Below are positions 1 through 12,870 of a DNA stretch of 64,000 bases, piece by piece. Both the position numbers and the translations under genes were made by a program. The first letter of the stretch is position 1, and every line of letters starts with the position of its first letter. Source of the DNA: Chaunax sp. Z400 (taxonomy: Eukaryota; Chordata; Actinopteri; Lophiiformes; Chaunacidae); assembly GCA_037577475.1 (NCBI GenBank), contig CM075189.1, positions 36,110,210-36,174,209 of the forward strand, read 5' to 3'. The notes under the pieces were generated by a model. That model saw only the letters and a list, made by a program, of their open reading frames with translations. It was not told where the DNA came from and did not search any database.

Positions 1-2175
1 ACAGAACAGTTAGCATTTTCACTTCTGTGCATATAAACACACTAAATGCAAAAGCTGAGGACAACTTCTAGGTAAAACGGTGAAGAGCCTCGTGATCGAT
101 GACAGGAAGGAGGAGGCAGTCATGAAAATGTTTGTTAACGATTAAAAAGCCATTTATTTTACTCTAAATTAAATACAGGCAAGGTTTTTAATAAACAGAC
201 TCCTTAAATCTTTGAACAGCAGCGCCCTATTGGAACAATTTAAGAGGTTGTTTTACTCATGATTGTTTCCTATTAAATGAAGAGTTGAGAGAAAGACAGT
301 TCAGGCATCTTCTGCTCATCGTCATGACAAACCAAAGTGAGTGGGTGAAGTTTCTTCATCCAGATTCTTATCTTCATGTCCTAATTTTACTTTCCTCTGC
401 ATCTTAACTGATATTTCAGTTCCAGACACAGAAGGAAATAGATACAGATGTCACTGCATTCATTTGCTGCTGCAGTAGAGCAATGGTTGCCCCTGCTGCA
501 AAGGGGGGCTGTTTGCTGCACTTGATAGCGGTACACGCTAGGTGGCAGCAGAGATCTTAAATCCCGAGTGAACGGTGTAAATGTAATTGCCCAATGCCCA
601 GCAGACAGTCATTCCTTACAGTGATACACCCACAAGCTGTTTGCCAGTTAAACTCACACATGTGTGAAGCTGTGTATTGTTGTTTACACAACCCCAAACA
701 AGATACAAGTGAGATTTGTATTTTCTTGTTTACTGCCTTCAGTTTTCACGGATTTGGAGAGAAGAAGCTTTCCAATAAACCAGTAGCAAGAAAGCCGCTC
801 GTGTCTTTGATTGATTGAATTTATTGGGTAAAAATTCATACAAACACACAAATATAGATGAATACTGAGGATAACACATAAGGTATAACATGGGATCATT
901 ATTTCCAATGATCCCAGCGATCCCAACGAACCAAATGTGGGACAATGTGGGACACATTACCAATACTGAGAAATAGCCTGAAATTTAAAATAATGTCCAT
1001 CTAACTTACAAAATAAACAATACATTACGCAGGTTACAGGTTAGGACCGTAGCATGTTTAAAACTTTAACATACTTTTGTTATCGTATTAAGTTTCACTG
1101 TACTTATTGTATTGTGTGATAGTCTGCTTGTACTCCTATTTCTATCCCTATTTCTCTCTATTTCTATAACTTTTGAAAGTAGTTGTTTTTCATGTTTTAT
1201 CAACAGTGAATCTGACTAAACTCAGCACAATAAAACACAGCAGACAGGTTGTTGACGTGGGGATCTATTCTTTGAAGTATTCTACTGGTGTTTTAAAAAG
1301 GTGTAGATCATGTGGGCATATAATAGTGAGGGCGAGCCCATAGTATATCCTAAAAAAGAAAAGTAACACATTTAGATCAAGGAACATTCATGCATTCAAA
1401 GTCTGATCCTACCTATATTTTCTCCTACAACAGGTATTAACCCATGACTGATATAATATTAAAGTTATTCACACTTGACATGTGGACCCATACACTGAAG
1501 ATAATAGACCCATATACTAAAAAAAAGCAGTAGGCATTATTCACATCAAGTCTTCCAACCCTCCTATCCCAAATTAAACGACTGCATTTCATAAAAATGT
1601 AGGCATAGAATAAAATATGACGAAACAAAACCTGAAGCCACAGAAAAATGTTGTGTGTTTTTGTCACTTTGGAGTTGGTCCACTGGTGTTTTTAACTCTA
1701 AGGCATCATAGACGGTGACAGGTTTACCTGCGCTTGACCCATGTGTGTGTAATTGGATTGACAGCCCCACACACAAACCCCGCCCCATGTTGAAAGACCT
1801 CCTAGCTTTCCTCACAGCCATTGGATAAAAGCCCGATTTTGTCCTGATGTGTTGACTTTTCAAAGCTGGAGCTATTCAAAATGCGGGATGCGGGACAAGG
1901 GATCAAAATGCTGTGCAGTCCCGCACAAAGCAGGACATCTAGTCACCCTAACTGTATGTGTGAATTGCTTCTCATTTGTAGTGACACTAGCAGCAATCAG
2001 TAAATCATACCTTCCCCACACATTCCACTATTGTCACACTAATCCTGGGTGTGGTAAAGAGATCCAAACTGCATACTGTAAGATCCAACTAAATGATAAC
2101 AAAATAAGGTCTCATTGATTCCAGTCGGTAGCCTGAATCAAAGCAAACTTTATTTTTACACCATTGGTACTACAG

Positions 2176-3490
2176 GCTGTCAATTATTATCAAAACCAAA
2201 AAAGAAAAACAGAATGTAAGATCCAGTTAGTTTACTGCCATTTCAAATATGTATTATCGACTTCATAACAAAAATACACATCTAGCCTGTGTATCTGCTG
2301 TCTCTGGACAAATAGCTTGTTATAACGTTGTTTAAAGGCTGATTTGTGCATTACAGGGCCGCATCTTGACACATTTCCTCCTTTTGGTGACATATGACAC
2401 CCGAAATTTATCCCAGAGCAAACCATCGTCTAGATCACGTCAAAAATACATGAGTTCTGGACATCTGTAACGTCTTCTGGACGTCCCCATTTGAGTAAGA
2501 ATGACTTTCTGAATGACATTTTTATACGTCTATTTTTGGATACTTTATCAGCGTGGCCTGGGACAGATCCATGTTGTGTATGTGCTACAGCTTCATCATC
2601 CTCGTAACAGATTGGAAGAACAGTACCACTAAATAAAAGAAACCATCTTCCATCTGCACTCTAATTGTAAAAGGTGGTCTTTTAATAAAAAACAAAACAA
2701 ACCCCCCCGCTATCGAACCAGAACCCCAGCCCACAGAGAAGAATACTCTAAAGCATGTGTGAAGCACACGGTCTCTGTCAGAACAGGAAGACGAAGGAAG
2801 GGAAGAGAGAAGAGTGTGCAAGATTAATCATAACCCCCTGTCATTATTGACGTGATCTGGACGATATCATAAAGTGTCAATTATTATCAAAACGAAAAAA
2901 GAAAAACGGAATGTAAGATCCAACTAAATGATGATAATTATGCAATTATTATCTAAATGAAACTCACACTGTCACATTGTAATAGTAATGGCCTCGCTTA
3001 TCGCTCACCCTCTCTACGACTACTCTCCCCTCTCCCCCCCAGTCACACTAATCCTGGGTGTGGAAAAGAGATCGAAATGTAATGTCAGTTGTGACAAAAC
3101 ACAACACATCAAAAATACATGATTTCCTGACATTGGTCACGTCTTCTGGACGTCCCCATTTGAGTAAGAATGGCAGTTTTTTATACGTCTATTTTTGGAC
3201 GTTATATCAACTTTATCAGTGTGACCTGGAACAGCATATCCAAGTTGTGTATGAGCTACAGCTTCATCGTCCTCTGGGAGAACAGTACCACTAAATAAAA
3301 GAAACCATCTTCCATCTGCACTGTAATTGTTAAAGGTCGTCTTTTAATATATATTTTTTAAAAACAACAGTATTGAACCAGCGATTACCCACGCCGCACG
3401 CCAGAGCAGAACCCCAGCCAACAGAGAAGAATAGCCCAGAAGACGAAGGAAGGGGAGAGAGAAGAGTGTGCAGGATTAATCATAATCCAC
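2176..3490. repeat. Two diverged tandem modules in a piwil1 intron (left arm)
   Basis: About 2176-2840 and 2873-3490 share, in the same order, the blocks TCAATTATTATCAAAAC, TCTGGACGTCCCCATTTG, CAGTACCACTAAATAAAAG and GAAGAGTGTGCA. They differ by many substitutions and short gaps, so this duplication is far older than the 10-kb one. Both modules recur in the right arm. Confidence 0.7.
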
Positions 3491-6400
3491 TTTTATTATT
3501 TACGTGAACTACTCTACCATCCAAGGACAAACTAGTCATCAGGATTTTCTAGGCCTTGAACACACTTCTATGCTTCCAAGTGTTGACTGGATGACTGGTC
3601 GTACACTGCTGCGTCTGCTCGGGCCCAATCTGAGCTCATTTAAAGGGCTACTGCTGCATTTCTGGCCACACGTGAACAGATAAAACAGGATGCATTGATT
3701 AAGTAGGCGATCATCCCCTACCTCTGTATATTTGTGACAAATCTTTTGAGGCGTCCCTCCCTCTGCTCTGGGTTCAGTCTGGTGTGGAAGCCCAAGTCCT
3801 TCATGATGTTGAAGTCACATCGCATCTTATCAGTCAAGCCTGTCAAACAACCAGATTCCATTTGAAGTTGATACCAGACTAAGAGGTTCTGTCACCTAGA
3901 ACCACAGAACCGTCTTAAGGCCCGTCTACAGATTGTACGCATCAAAACTCTGACATGACCCATGTGTGAGAAATAACCTCTTATACTTTTGATACAGATG
4001 TTACAAAGGAAGCAATAAATGTCTGTAATGTCAGCAGGTAAAGTGCAGAATAAGATGTAACCTGTTAAGTAGCACAGCTCTGGGATGAGCATGGCAGGGC
4101 CAGGAGGAGGAGCTCCAGCAGGACTGAACCTCTTCACATGGCTGACCAGCAGCACCTGGTTCCCATCAGTGATGTCCAGGCCATATTGCTTGGAAGAGAC
4201 AGCATCAACATGTTCATGAATAAGGGTAATATCACACAGCCAAACACTGCGCTCTCTCTTACAAGTATTCACCTTAAACTGAAGGAGTTTGAGTCCATTT
4301 ACTGCTGCATTTCTAGTTTCATTTCTTCCTTTATCATGATTTAGATTTTTTCTAGGTTGCATTTATGCCTTTTATACTTTATGTAAAACGCTTTGAATGG
4401 CCTTGTTGAAATGTGCTCTACAAATACAAAAGAGAGCTTTACAAAAACAAAGAGCTTTTTCCCGTACATACATTTATTTGTGCTGTCCCGCCACACTGGA
4501 AACATTGTCCGTAACATATTTGTGTTTATTCTCCATTTTGAAGCTGTGCGCCTCCTCTTGCTGGCTCGCCCTCTCACACACAAACACATTGTGTTCCTCT
4601 AACAGACTTTGCCCAGTCAAGCTGCAAAGACATACTGCCACCTAAATGAACATGCTTCTTCTTTTTTTTGGTCAGAGAAAACGACGCCATCTGAAATGGA
4701 TTAGCTAGCAGACAATCTCCCCTCACTCGACCCCTACTGTCGACAGACAATCACACGTGAAGTGCAGAAACAGAGATCCTGTGGTATGTCCCACCTGTAA
4801 ATGCACCAACTGCTGTTGAATGTCTGCCTAAATGCTGTCGTTTTAAGTAAGTACACTTCATTCATGCAATGTCATTCAGTTCCACATTGGTGTTGATCAA
4901 AGTTTTGGGATGACTTAATAAAATATTCAGCTGATGATGAAATTAACAGAGCAGTGTTTGTAACAATTACTGGAATAAGAAATGACCTATATACTGGAAA
5001 TAGGTCATTTCATATATTTTCAGTAGATGAAATCAAGGGTTTTGGATCGCCAACACATTCACCCCTCAGTACGTGTGAATGCATGACACTTACATACTTG
5101 AAATAGTTCTTGAAGGAGATGTCAGAGTCTCCCTTCTTGAATGTGTTGTTGGGAGTGTGATCCCAGGCAATATCATCGATCCTGTAGGTTTTGTTGTTGT
5201 ACCTGAATAATTGAGGCAGCAAGAGAAGAGTGAATGTCTACCACAGGTATGAAATGAGGTGATGTTACATGAAGGCACATTGAAAGGGATGACAAATGTA
5301 GAGCTGATGAACACATGAAGATGTAGACCTGTAGGCCACGATGATTATATAAGTTACCGACTTATCGATATATAGACGTGAACCAACAGAAGAAAACTTC
5401 TCTTATCTTTAGCATTTAACTAGCTATTACTTTCCAACAGGCTTGAAACTCATTTGCGCTGCTGCACTACTTTTAAATGTTGTGTTTTACTTGAATTAAT
5501 ATATTCTGTGTATCATATTCTTATTTCAAATTTAATCTCTCTTCATCCTCACTTTATTTTTATTCTGATTCTCATTCCTCTTTTTCTGCATCTCTATCAT
5601 GATCTACACAATTCTTTGTGGGACATCTGATCTGACATATCAGGTGTTACTGCGACAGGCCTACAAAGACTTCTACATACTAATCCAACAGAGTGAGAGA
5701 CGTGTGGTTCCTACTTAGTGAGAACTATAAGTCCAACGAGCTCCTTGGTGCAGGTCTCAACGAAGCGTTGACCTCCACACTGCTGCCTCAGGTTGATCAT
5801 GAAGTCGAGGACCGTCTGGCTACGTAGCACCTTGTGGCTCACGTCAGGTACACATCATGATGGACGTCTCATAATGCAAGATGGTGGTGCTGTAGCCCGG
5901 CCATATAGTCAGTCTACAACAGAGGGGACAGGCTCGTTTGAAAGAAACAGTTTCTTTCCCATCATGAACACAAGTTCAGAGCTCTGCTACAGCTTCTCAC
6001 AGGGTTAAAACCTGTCTGTAAGGACAATAGATTTAGCCTTAAAACACCAAGACAACTCCTCAAAATCAGAAACCCCTTCAACATTGTTCTTCACATTATC
6101 TAGTACTTAGAGGATAGCAAACCATCAGGTAGTACAAACCTCATATCTCATACAAAACAAAAGTGGGTTCATTAAGCTGGGCTCACACTACAGGAGATTT
6201 AAAATCACAACCAATGGGTATAAAGAGACACAGAAGGATCTCCACAGATTATCTTTTCTCAAATGTTAAACATGCACACAATACAAGATTCCAAAATAAC
6301 GGAGCATCACAAGCTACGGGATTTCATCAAGATTCTCGTGTCTGAGGGAACAATGAATGCACCACGTCACGTGATCTATGGAGAAGCAGCTGTGCAATGC

Positions 6401-6517
6401 CAACAAAATGACTGAGGAAGACAACAGTCGGCCTACTTTGCATTGAGAAAACAGGAAAAGAAGAAACAGCAGCCGTCTGTCCTTCAGCGAGAACTGGAGG
6501 TTTAACGTTGGTCAACT

Positions 6518-6774
6518 GGGCGGCTGTGGCTCAGCGGTAGAGCGGTCGTCCACCTATCAGCAGGGCGGTGGTTCGATCCCCAGCCCCTGCTGTCTTCATG
6601 TCGAAGTGTCCTTGGGCAAGATGCAAGATACTGAACCCCAAATTGCTCCCAGTATCTGTTCCATTGGTGTATGAATGTTGGTGTGAATGGGTGACTGCTG
6701 GCTTGTGTTGTAAAGCTTTGAGTGGTCAGTCAGACTAGAAAGGTTCTATTTAAGTACAGTCCATTTACCATTTA
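6518..6774 (+). repeat. tRNA-derived SINE (left arm)
   Basis: The 5' end keeps RNA polymerase III promoter boxes: A box TGGCTCAGCGG and B box GGTTCGATCCC. A non-tRNA body follows with the common teleost phrase GTCCTTGGGCAAGAT and an end reading CCATTTACCATTT. It lies in a piwil1 intron and is shared with the right arm, so it predates the duplication. Confidence 0.8.
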
Positions 6775-7858
6775 ACAGCAGTATGCTAGCTAGCGTTAGT
6801 TTGCTGTTTGCTTGGCAGCTTTCTCTCTCATTAGCTAGTAAGATCTTGCTCAGAAAATACTGACTTTTATCTTTCAGATTTTAACTCCTAAAAATCAACC
6901 ATGTTTGAAAACTGGGGCCGGCTCCGACCGTCCACGAGTAAATCGGGAAGCGTGAGACTGGATCTGTAAACTTCTCAAACTACCAAACTTCGGCTGAACA
7001 TCAGAACCAACCAAAGTTCCAGACCACATTTCTCCTCCGACTGTCGGGAGGAGTGAAATCTGCTCGACTCTCCTGACCCCTGCTTTAAAGATCATAAATT
7101 GAGCTTTTCTGAAGGCTGCAGAATCATCTGTCTGTACTGTTGTTTTCACAGTTGTATTGGTTGATTAGTGTAACATAATGACCTCATTAAGAACTTCATG
7201 AGGCCGGGGTGATACTGGAGAAGAGGGGGGGAGTTCATTTGTCAGGGTGACGGTTATCTGAACCTTCTCTCCATTCTTAGTCTCACTGTGGAGGACAGTC
7301 TCCTAAACACCAAGTCAGACATTGGAGCACAAGGAAGAAAACCAACATTTGTCTGGAGGGAACAACATTTACACAACAAACACCAAACCTTGTGCAACAC
7401 CCAGTCTACAGCTCGCACACACTAGAGTGATCAAGCAATTCATCTTCTAAAACCCAAGCTGTCATAAAACATTTAACAGCACAATTTGGTATTTTTTCTC
7501 TTCAAATCAATATTTCGAGTTGTGCATCTTCATTTTGTACGTTCTTCTAAACACCTGAATTATCACATTACCTTGCTGTGCAATTTGTGGGGCAGAAACC
7601 GCAGAGCTCCATCAAAGCACCATGCTGCACCAAGTGCTTCATCATGCTGGAAGAGGAGGGCACATCTCAGACGACGAGACTCCATTTCTGGACTGAAGCC
7701 AACATGGTCCTGATACAGAACCCACTGAGGGCGGGACACGATGCGGAAGTAGTTTGCAGTCAACCGAATTGCTCGCCCACTTGTTCCTGAGGAAGTTCAC
7801 ACACAATTGTAGAGAGTGACTTATAATTGTCACCACTAATTATAAAGTGTACAACTGC

Positions 7859-7862
<4 letters not shown>

Positions 7863-7889
<27 letters not shown>

Positions 7890-7890
7890 A
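7863..7890. repeat. (TG)n microsatellite, left arm
   Basis: A TG run precedes a short G run. The right-arm counterpart at about 45967-45996 is two bases longer. Confidence 0.9.
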
Positions 7891-8850
7891 TGGGGGGGGT
7901 ATGTCATTTTCAAATTAAGACAGACCAGCCTTTGAGTCCTTAACATGCCCCATAGTCTGCCTGGTGAAAATCCCGACATCATGAAAATCCCTGCGACGTC
8001 CTCCTCTTTCTCCCAAATTCACCTGCTGAAATCCAGCTGAAATCTGTGTGACAGCTGATAAAAACAAATGAGGACTATCAAAACCCCGTTATAGTCCTGA
8101 AAACATATGATAAGCGTTGGGAATGTTTTAGTGCCTGGTAAGTAAAATTAACCTTCGCAGTGCAGGTGGAGTCGATACGACCTGATGAAGTTCAGTGTAT
8201 GCCTATTTTCTCTTTTTCAAAGCACTGCCATTCTTAACTTCTCAAGAGGGTGTGGACAATGAACTTAATGATGATACATTTTTAAGTGCATCACCCATTT
8301 CAAATAACGTTTTCCCAGATTTTCAAAAGTCAGGAATGATCAAGATCATCTAACAGAAGAAACAAATGGATGACTTTGTGTTTGACTGTACCTTCTGTAG
8401 GAAAGGGTCCTGGAGCACCCTTCTGCTGCCCTCTACCAGCCCGCTCTGCTTTTTCATCTCCCATCTGAGGGGCAGGGCCAGCAGTTGGTGCAGGCTCTTG
8501 AAACTGGATCTACAACAAAAAATCTAAATGAATTTGAGCAATCAAAATGAAAACACACAGGCACAGAGAACTCATGACGGTCCACCGCTACATGCAACTG
8601 GATCCTGATAATACAAATCATGATCCAGATCTGGGAATTTATATCCATATTTGAAGGGGAGAGACAGGGCACTGCCACCAATATGTAGTTGAGATAATGC
8701 AGATTTAGAGTCCCTCAAATGGATCTGTGAAAGGTAAGAAGTTATATCTAGATAACAATATGCCATTAAGGAAAAATCACGGTTATTATTGATAACTCAT
8801 AAACTACTGATGATAAACATGATTCCAAATGCAAAGAGTAGGTTAACTGT

Positions 8851-8897
8851 TGAGAATTTCCCCACTGTGGGACTAATAAAGGAATATCTTATCTTAA
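8851..8897 (+). repeat. 3' tail of a non-LTR element (left arm)
   Basis: GAATTTCCCCACTGTGGGAC followed by TAATAAAGGAATATCTTATC is a typical 3' end of teleost non-LTR elements. The right-arm counterpart is at 46957-47004, just before the hAT insertion. Confidence 0.55.
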
Positions 8898-9995
8898 CTA
8901 GTATGGACTGGCAATAAAACATTTTTAGGAGGGTACAAGCAGCCTCGGGTCACCTGCTTGCAAAAAGTTTAAGGATGTCCAAACTTTTGTTTGCAGAGCG
9001 CCCCTCAACCAGGAAGTGCATGTATTCACAGAACAATCAATTCAGGACAATTTGGACACTATTTTAAATTAATGCTGACAAACTACCTGGTGCGTTGTAC
9101 AAGTAAACATTTTGATTCCATATTACATAATTAATTGATTGATTGAAGGTTGATAAAGATTATTAAATATATGGAAGTTGGAGTAGTTTGGAATAGTTGT
9201 CTGTATATATATAATTGGCTGTAAATACATTTTGGATGTTGTAAATTATATTTGAGTTATTTATCTTATAATTTATGTTTAAAACTTTCACAGATTCATT
9301 CATTTAATTTCAGATATCATAAATAGGCTCCATTGAAATAGGCTCAAAATTTAAATTTAACATATCTATAATTGTTAAATAAATATCTGTAATACAAATA
9401 AAGATAACAAAATTATTTCAAGATATCTTAAATATAATTTATGATATCTTGAATTATTTCTATATATCTTGAATTATTTACAGATATCTATAAGTCTGAA
9501 TAAAAAAAGGGAATAACTTGCCATAAATCCCCCTTATGAAAAAATCCAGGTTAATTATGTGCAGTACTTGGAGCTATTTTATATATATACATATATTTTT
9601 GATATATATATACATACCCTACAAACCAATACTGATAAGTTTCTGCTAATCAATAACACCATTATTAGTATATATTAGTGCCATATAACCTATAAGTAAA
9701 CATTTTCATGTAAATATGCAGACATAAAAGATTTTTACTATTTGATACTGATTTTCAATTGTCGATCAAGTTACTCTTCAAATAAATACCAAATTTAGGT
9801 TCGAATACAGGCTTTGTCAATGTTTGTTTATGTAGAGGCAGCACATGTTTCCCTACATAAGATGGCGGCCGAGTTTGCCATCTTCCGCCAGTGAAAGCGC
9901 TAGTGTTTTTTTTAGCTCTATGCTCTTACCCCTCCAGGTGCCGCCGTCTCCTGACCACCCCTGCCTCTTGCTCTTGCGCGTGCCCGACCGGTCAT

Positions 9996-10200
9996 TTTTC
10001 TTCAATACTAAAACACCTGTTAATAAAAGGACATTCTAAGATTAATCCAATGCTATGAACAATACACTTGATAAATATTCGGGAAATTACTATCTGACAT
10101 CTAAATAACCTAACAGATGTTATCAAAGTGCTGAAAAAAGTCTGAATTAGCACACATAAGATGATTTCTTTTAGCAAACAAGATGGCGGCTGCAATGAAC
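9996..10200 (-). promoter_or_regulatory. Possible 5' UTR/promoter region of left piwil1
   Basis: Read on the minus strand, a TTATTAACAG acceptor-like sequence lies about 20 bases before the ATG at 9995, so an upstream non-coding exon is likely. At about 10181-10192 the minus strand reads GCCGCCATCTTG, a YY1-type element often found at vertebrate transcription starts. A similar element, GGCCGCCATCTTA, lies in intron 1 at about 9859-9871 and in the right arm near 49270. No TATA box was recognised. This is suggestive only. Confidence 0.25.
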
Positions 10201-11077
10201 TTCTTTTTCAACTCGCACCTGGTGCTACATTAAGGTTAGCTCGTCAAAGTAGTAGTATTTTGATCTAATCTAAATTTCGTGAATACATCAAATTGACAAA
10301 TACATTCTTAAGTGAAAATTAGCATAATTTATGTCAATTTTAAGAAACATACTCACTTTGGAGGAAAGTTAAAGGTGACTCACCAATCAATGGAGGAATC
10401 CGCCAACAAGTGCATCCAAAATGAGGAGTATGAGTAATTATACGCCTCTTCACTGAGAAAATTATTACGCTTCCGCTATCTCATGAAACCTTTATTCAGC
10501 CTTCTTCAAGGATCATTGTTTATCAAAAGAGCATAATGTTCACCATAAATCCAACAAAGATGTTATTGAGTGGTTTTTGAAGGAAATTAGCAGAAAAGCC
10601 CCAGAACTACTTTTTTAAGCGCAGTGATCCGGATGCTATAGTGTCATTTTCTTAAACGGTGCAATCTCAAATATGACCACTAGATGGAGGCAGCGCCCAT
10701 ACAGTAAATATACAGACTCAGGCTTTTTGTATATTAGGTTTTAATGGCAAAACACACAATTTATCAGCTCTCTGCAATGACAAATCGAACAAGAACAGAT
10801 TAAATAGCCCAACACAACATATATTACAAGTGTTTTTCTCAAATCCAAGCCTGAAGTCTCCTTTCCTGACTCCTGCAGTCTCTAAATGATCAAACCCTTA
10901 ATGGCCAATGTCTGTAGTTCTTTGTGGAGACCGTACACCCGTTCTCCAATCAACTCAGTGACTGTGGATATTAAGATGATTCTCTGACATCATTTGATGT
11001 GTCATTTGTTTCACACTGTCTTTATTTACCGATGAGTATATGAACACCAGGAAACAAAGACCATCATCTGTATACAT

Positions 11078-11452
11078 ACATTCATTCATTCATTGTCTGT
11101 AACCCCATTATCCTGTGTAGGGTTGTGGAGGGGCTGGAGCCTATTCCAGCTGACTTTAGGGGCACAAGGCAGGGTTCACCCTGGACAAGTCACCAGTTCA
11201 TGGCAGGGCCACATTGAAAGTTAAACAACCATTCACATTCACATTCACAGATGCAGTCAATTTAGAGTCACCAATTCACCTCTAATGCATGTTTTTGGTG
11301 GTGGGAGGAACCTGGAGAAGCTGGAGAAAACCCACACAGACACGGGGAGAACAAGGAGACTCCACACAGAAAAGTCCCAGGTCCTCAGGTGGAGTTGAAC
11401 CCAGGACCTTCTTGCTGTGAGACAACAGCACTACCGACTAGGCGAGCCCTGT
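11078..11452. repeat. Teleost dispersed repeat
   Basis: It begins CATTCATTCATTCATTGTCT and contains GGAGCCTATTCCAGCTGAC, a GGTGGGAGGAACCTGGAGAA block, AAAACCCACACAGACACGGG and ACTCCACACAGAAA. These phrases recur very widely in fish genomes. No coding capacity is visible. Confidence 0.65.
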
Positions 11453-12649
11453 ATACATATATGTACAAATAAATGAGAATCAAACGTTTCATCCCAGACA
11501 TGTGTGCTAGAATCAAACCAGGTGACAGTTAAATCAACTCAGGACTCACAAGGCCATCTTTGGATCAATCGACAACAGAAAGGCAGAGACTGAGAAAAGA
11601 CAATGTACTGCATTAGGAAATGGTTTTAATGTGCAAAATTTAAAAGACAATGAGTGCCTGAAAGTTCAGGTGTTAAAATAATTCTCCAAATCAAAATCCT
11701 GAGTGAAGCATAATGTCCCAAAACCTTCAAACCAAAGAAAAATGCAGAAATAAAAAGCTCATTTTCAGCATTTTAACAGGGACAGACAGTCAGTGTCTTC
11801 ACAGTGTCTTTTCACAGAAGACATATCAACATGTAGGAAAGTTGGAAATAACAGAATCAATGATTTAGCTGTTTCTGTGTCAGGGTCCTCGTATTGTTAA
11901 TGCTGGCTCACTGTCACACTTTGAACAGAGCTACTGTTAGTTATTAGTAGCACCTGTGTTTTTCCTACTATGACAAGACTGCTGTGGAAAAGATGTTTAG
12001 CCACAGCTTTGACACACAACTATCATTTTCAAAAGTATGACATTAAAACCAAGACAATATTTAAAAACTATTTACCAAAGTCATTATGGATGCTCCCTGG
12101 AGACATCTCAGTTCTCCTGATACTTTTCCAGTATTACAGGATTTACTCCTCATAGTCACACAAAGGGTTTATGTGTTTACAGCTACATACAGTTTCATAA
12201 TGTCCCTATGAAACTCTGAGTTTGACCAATAAACAGAGTTTTGGTCATGGAGGTGATTTGCTGGTAAGTTGAGCAATGACACCATCTATTGAATTCACTG
12301 CTGCTGCTCCTACCTGTACACTGAAGAAAGGCTGAAACTATTCACACATTCATCCGTTTGTCATTTGATAGAATGAATTTCAATTCTGATAGCTTAATTA
12401 TTTATCAGGTAAAAAGACAAACTGTTCCCCAGCATGAACTGAATACACCAGTTGTTTGGGCTGTTGTTCACACTACAAACACATATTGATCTATGTCAAC
12501 GAGGGTTGGAGCAGGTTTTGTGATCTGCTACGTTTGTCTGATTGTTTGCACGATATCTCAAAAATTTGTCAACAGATTTTGAACTTTTTCTGTAAGGTTG
12601 TAACTTGGACAAATGTATTTTTTGACATTAATATGGGTGCGAATGCAGA

Positions 12650-12870
12650 TTGTGGATCATTTGGATGTGTGAGATTTGCTGGGGGGCAAATATGGGGGGT
12701 AGAGACATGGCACCGCCACCAATACTTAGCTGAGACAATAGAGATTTGGTCATTAAATGGATTCCATGTATATGAGAAGGTAAGCAATAAATCTAGATGA
12801 CAGAAGAATAGATCCAGATCAGCCATAAAGAAAAATCATGATAAACACATGATTCCTAATGCTAGGAGCA
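12650..12870. repeat. Diverged copy of the repeat at about 8640-8850
   Basis: Shared ordered phrases are GAGACATGGCACCGCCACCAAT (against GAGACAGGGCACTGCCACCAAT), AAATGGATTCCATGT and AAGAAAAATCATG. Both appear to be members of one interspersed family. Confidence 0.5.

Larger units (their letters stand above)
1..9951. repeat. Left arm of a direct segmental duplication (partner 37598-49361)
   Basis: Position 1 matches 37598, and the match continues to 9951/49361, inside exon 1 of piwil1. A few substitutions were seen per 500 bases where the arms were compared by eye, so divergence looks well under 2 percent. Differences seen: a 509-bp gap here at 7212 (piwil1 exon), absence of the 1.27-kb hAT insert present at 47021-48294, about 7 extra bases in the SINE near 6625, a 20-bp shorter AT-rich stretch near 9430, and a different (TG)n length. 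The true left end lies outside the window. Confidence 0.95.
3722..9995 (-). pseudogene. piwil1: piwil1, left copy: 5' half, one exon deleted, continues off the left edge
   Basis: This is the N-terminal and PAZ part of a PIWI-clade Argonaute, the germline piRNA-binding slicer. Exons by position: 9930-9995 (ATG at 9995, reads MTGRARARARGRGGQETAAP, the arginine-rich tail of PIWIL1 that is methylated for Tudor binding), 8392-8509, 7926-8054, 7572-7786, 7213-7302 (3' end lost), 5715-5913, 5094-5202 (PAZ, YNNKTYRIDDIAWD), 4062-4188 (GPAMLIPELCYLTG) and 3722-3839. Splice sites are canonical and phases match. Relative to the right copy a 509-bp deletion joins at 7212/7213. It removes the donor end of exon 5 and the whole 81-bp exon 6. 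Exon 7 has a +1 shift giving TGA at 5844-5846, shared with the right copy. A conserved Leu in exon 4 is Arg here (codon near 7600). The next exon would lie just beyond position 1. Identity is firm; the disabled state is inferred from the lesions. Confidence 0.85.

Noticed and set aside
3892..4362. 156-codon minus-strand frame
   Set aside because: Only 4062-4188 is a real piwil1 exon; the rest is intron read-through.
6518..6600. A possible tRNA gene (A and B boxes present)
   Set aside because: No anticodon-arm or acceptor-stem pairing could be drawn and a SINE body follows; the same element recurs at 26185.
6895..7149. 84-codon minus-strand frame in a piwil1 intron, present in both arms
   Set aside because: No similarity to PIWI proteins, no splice borders; kept only because the arms are near-identical.
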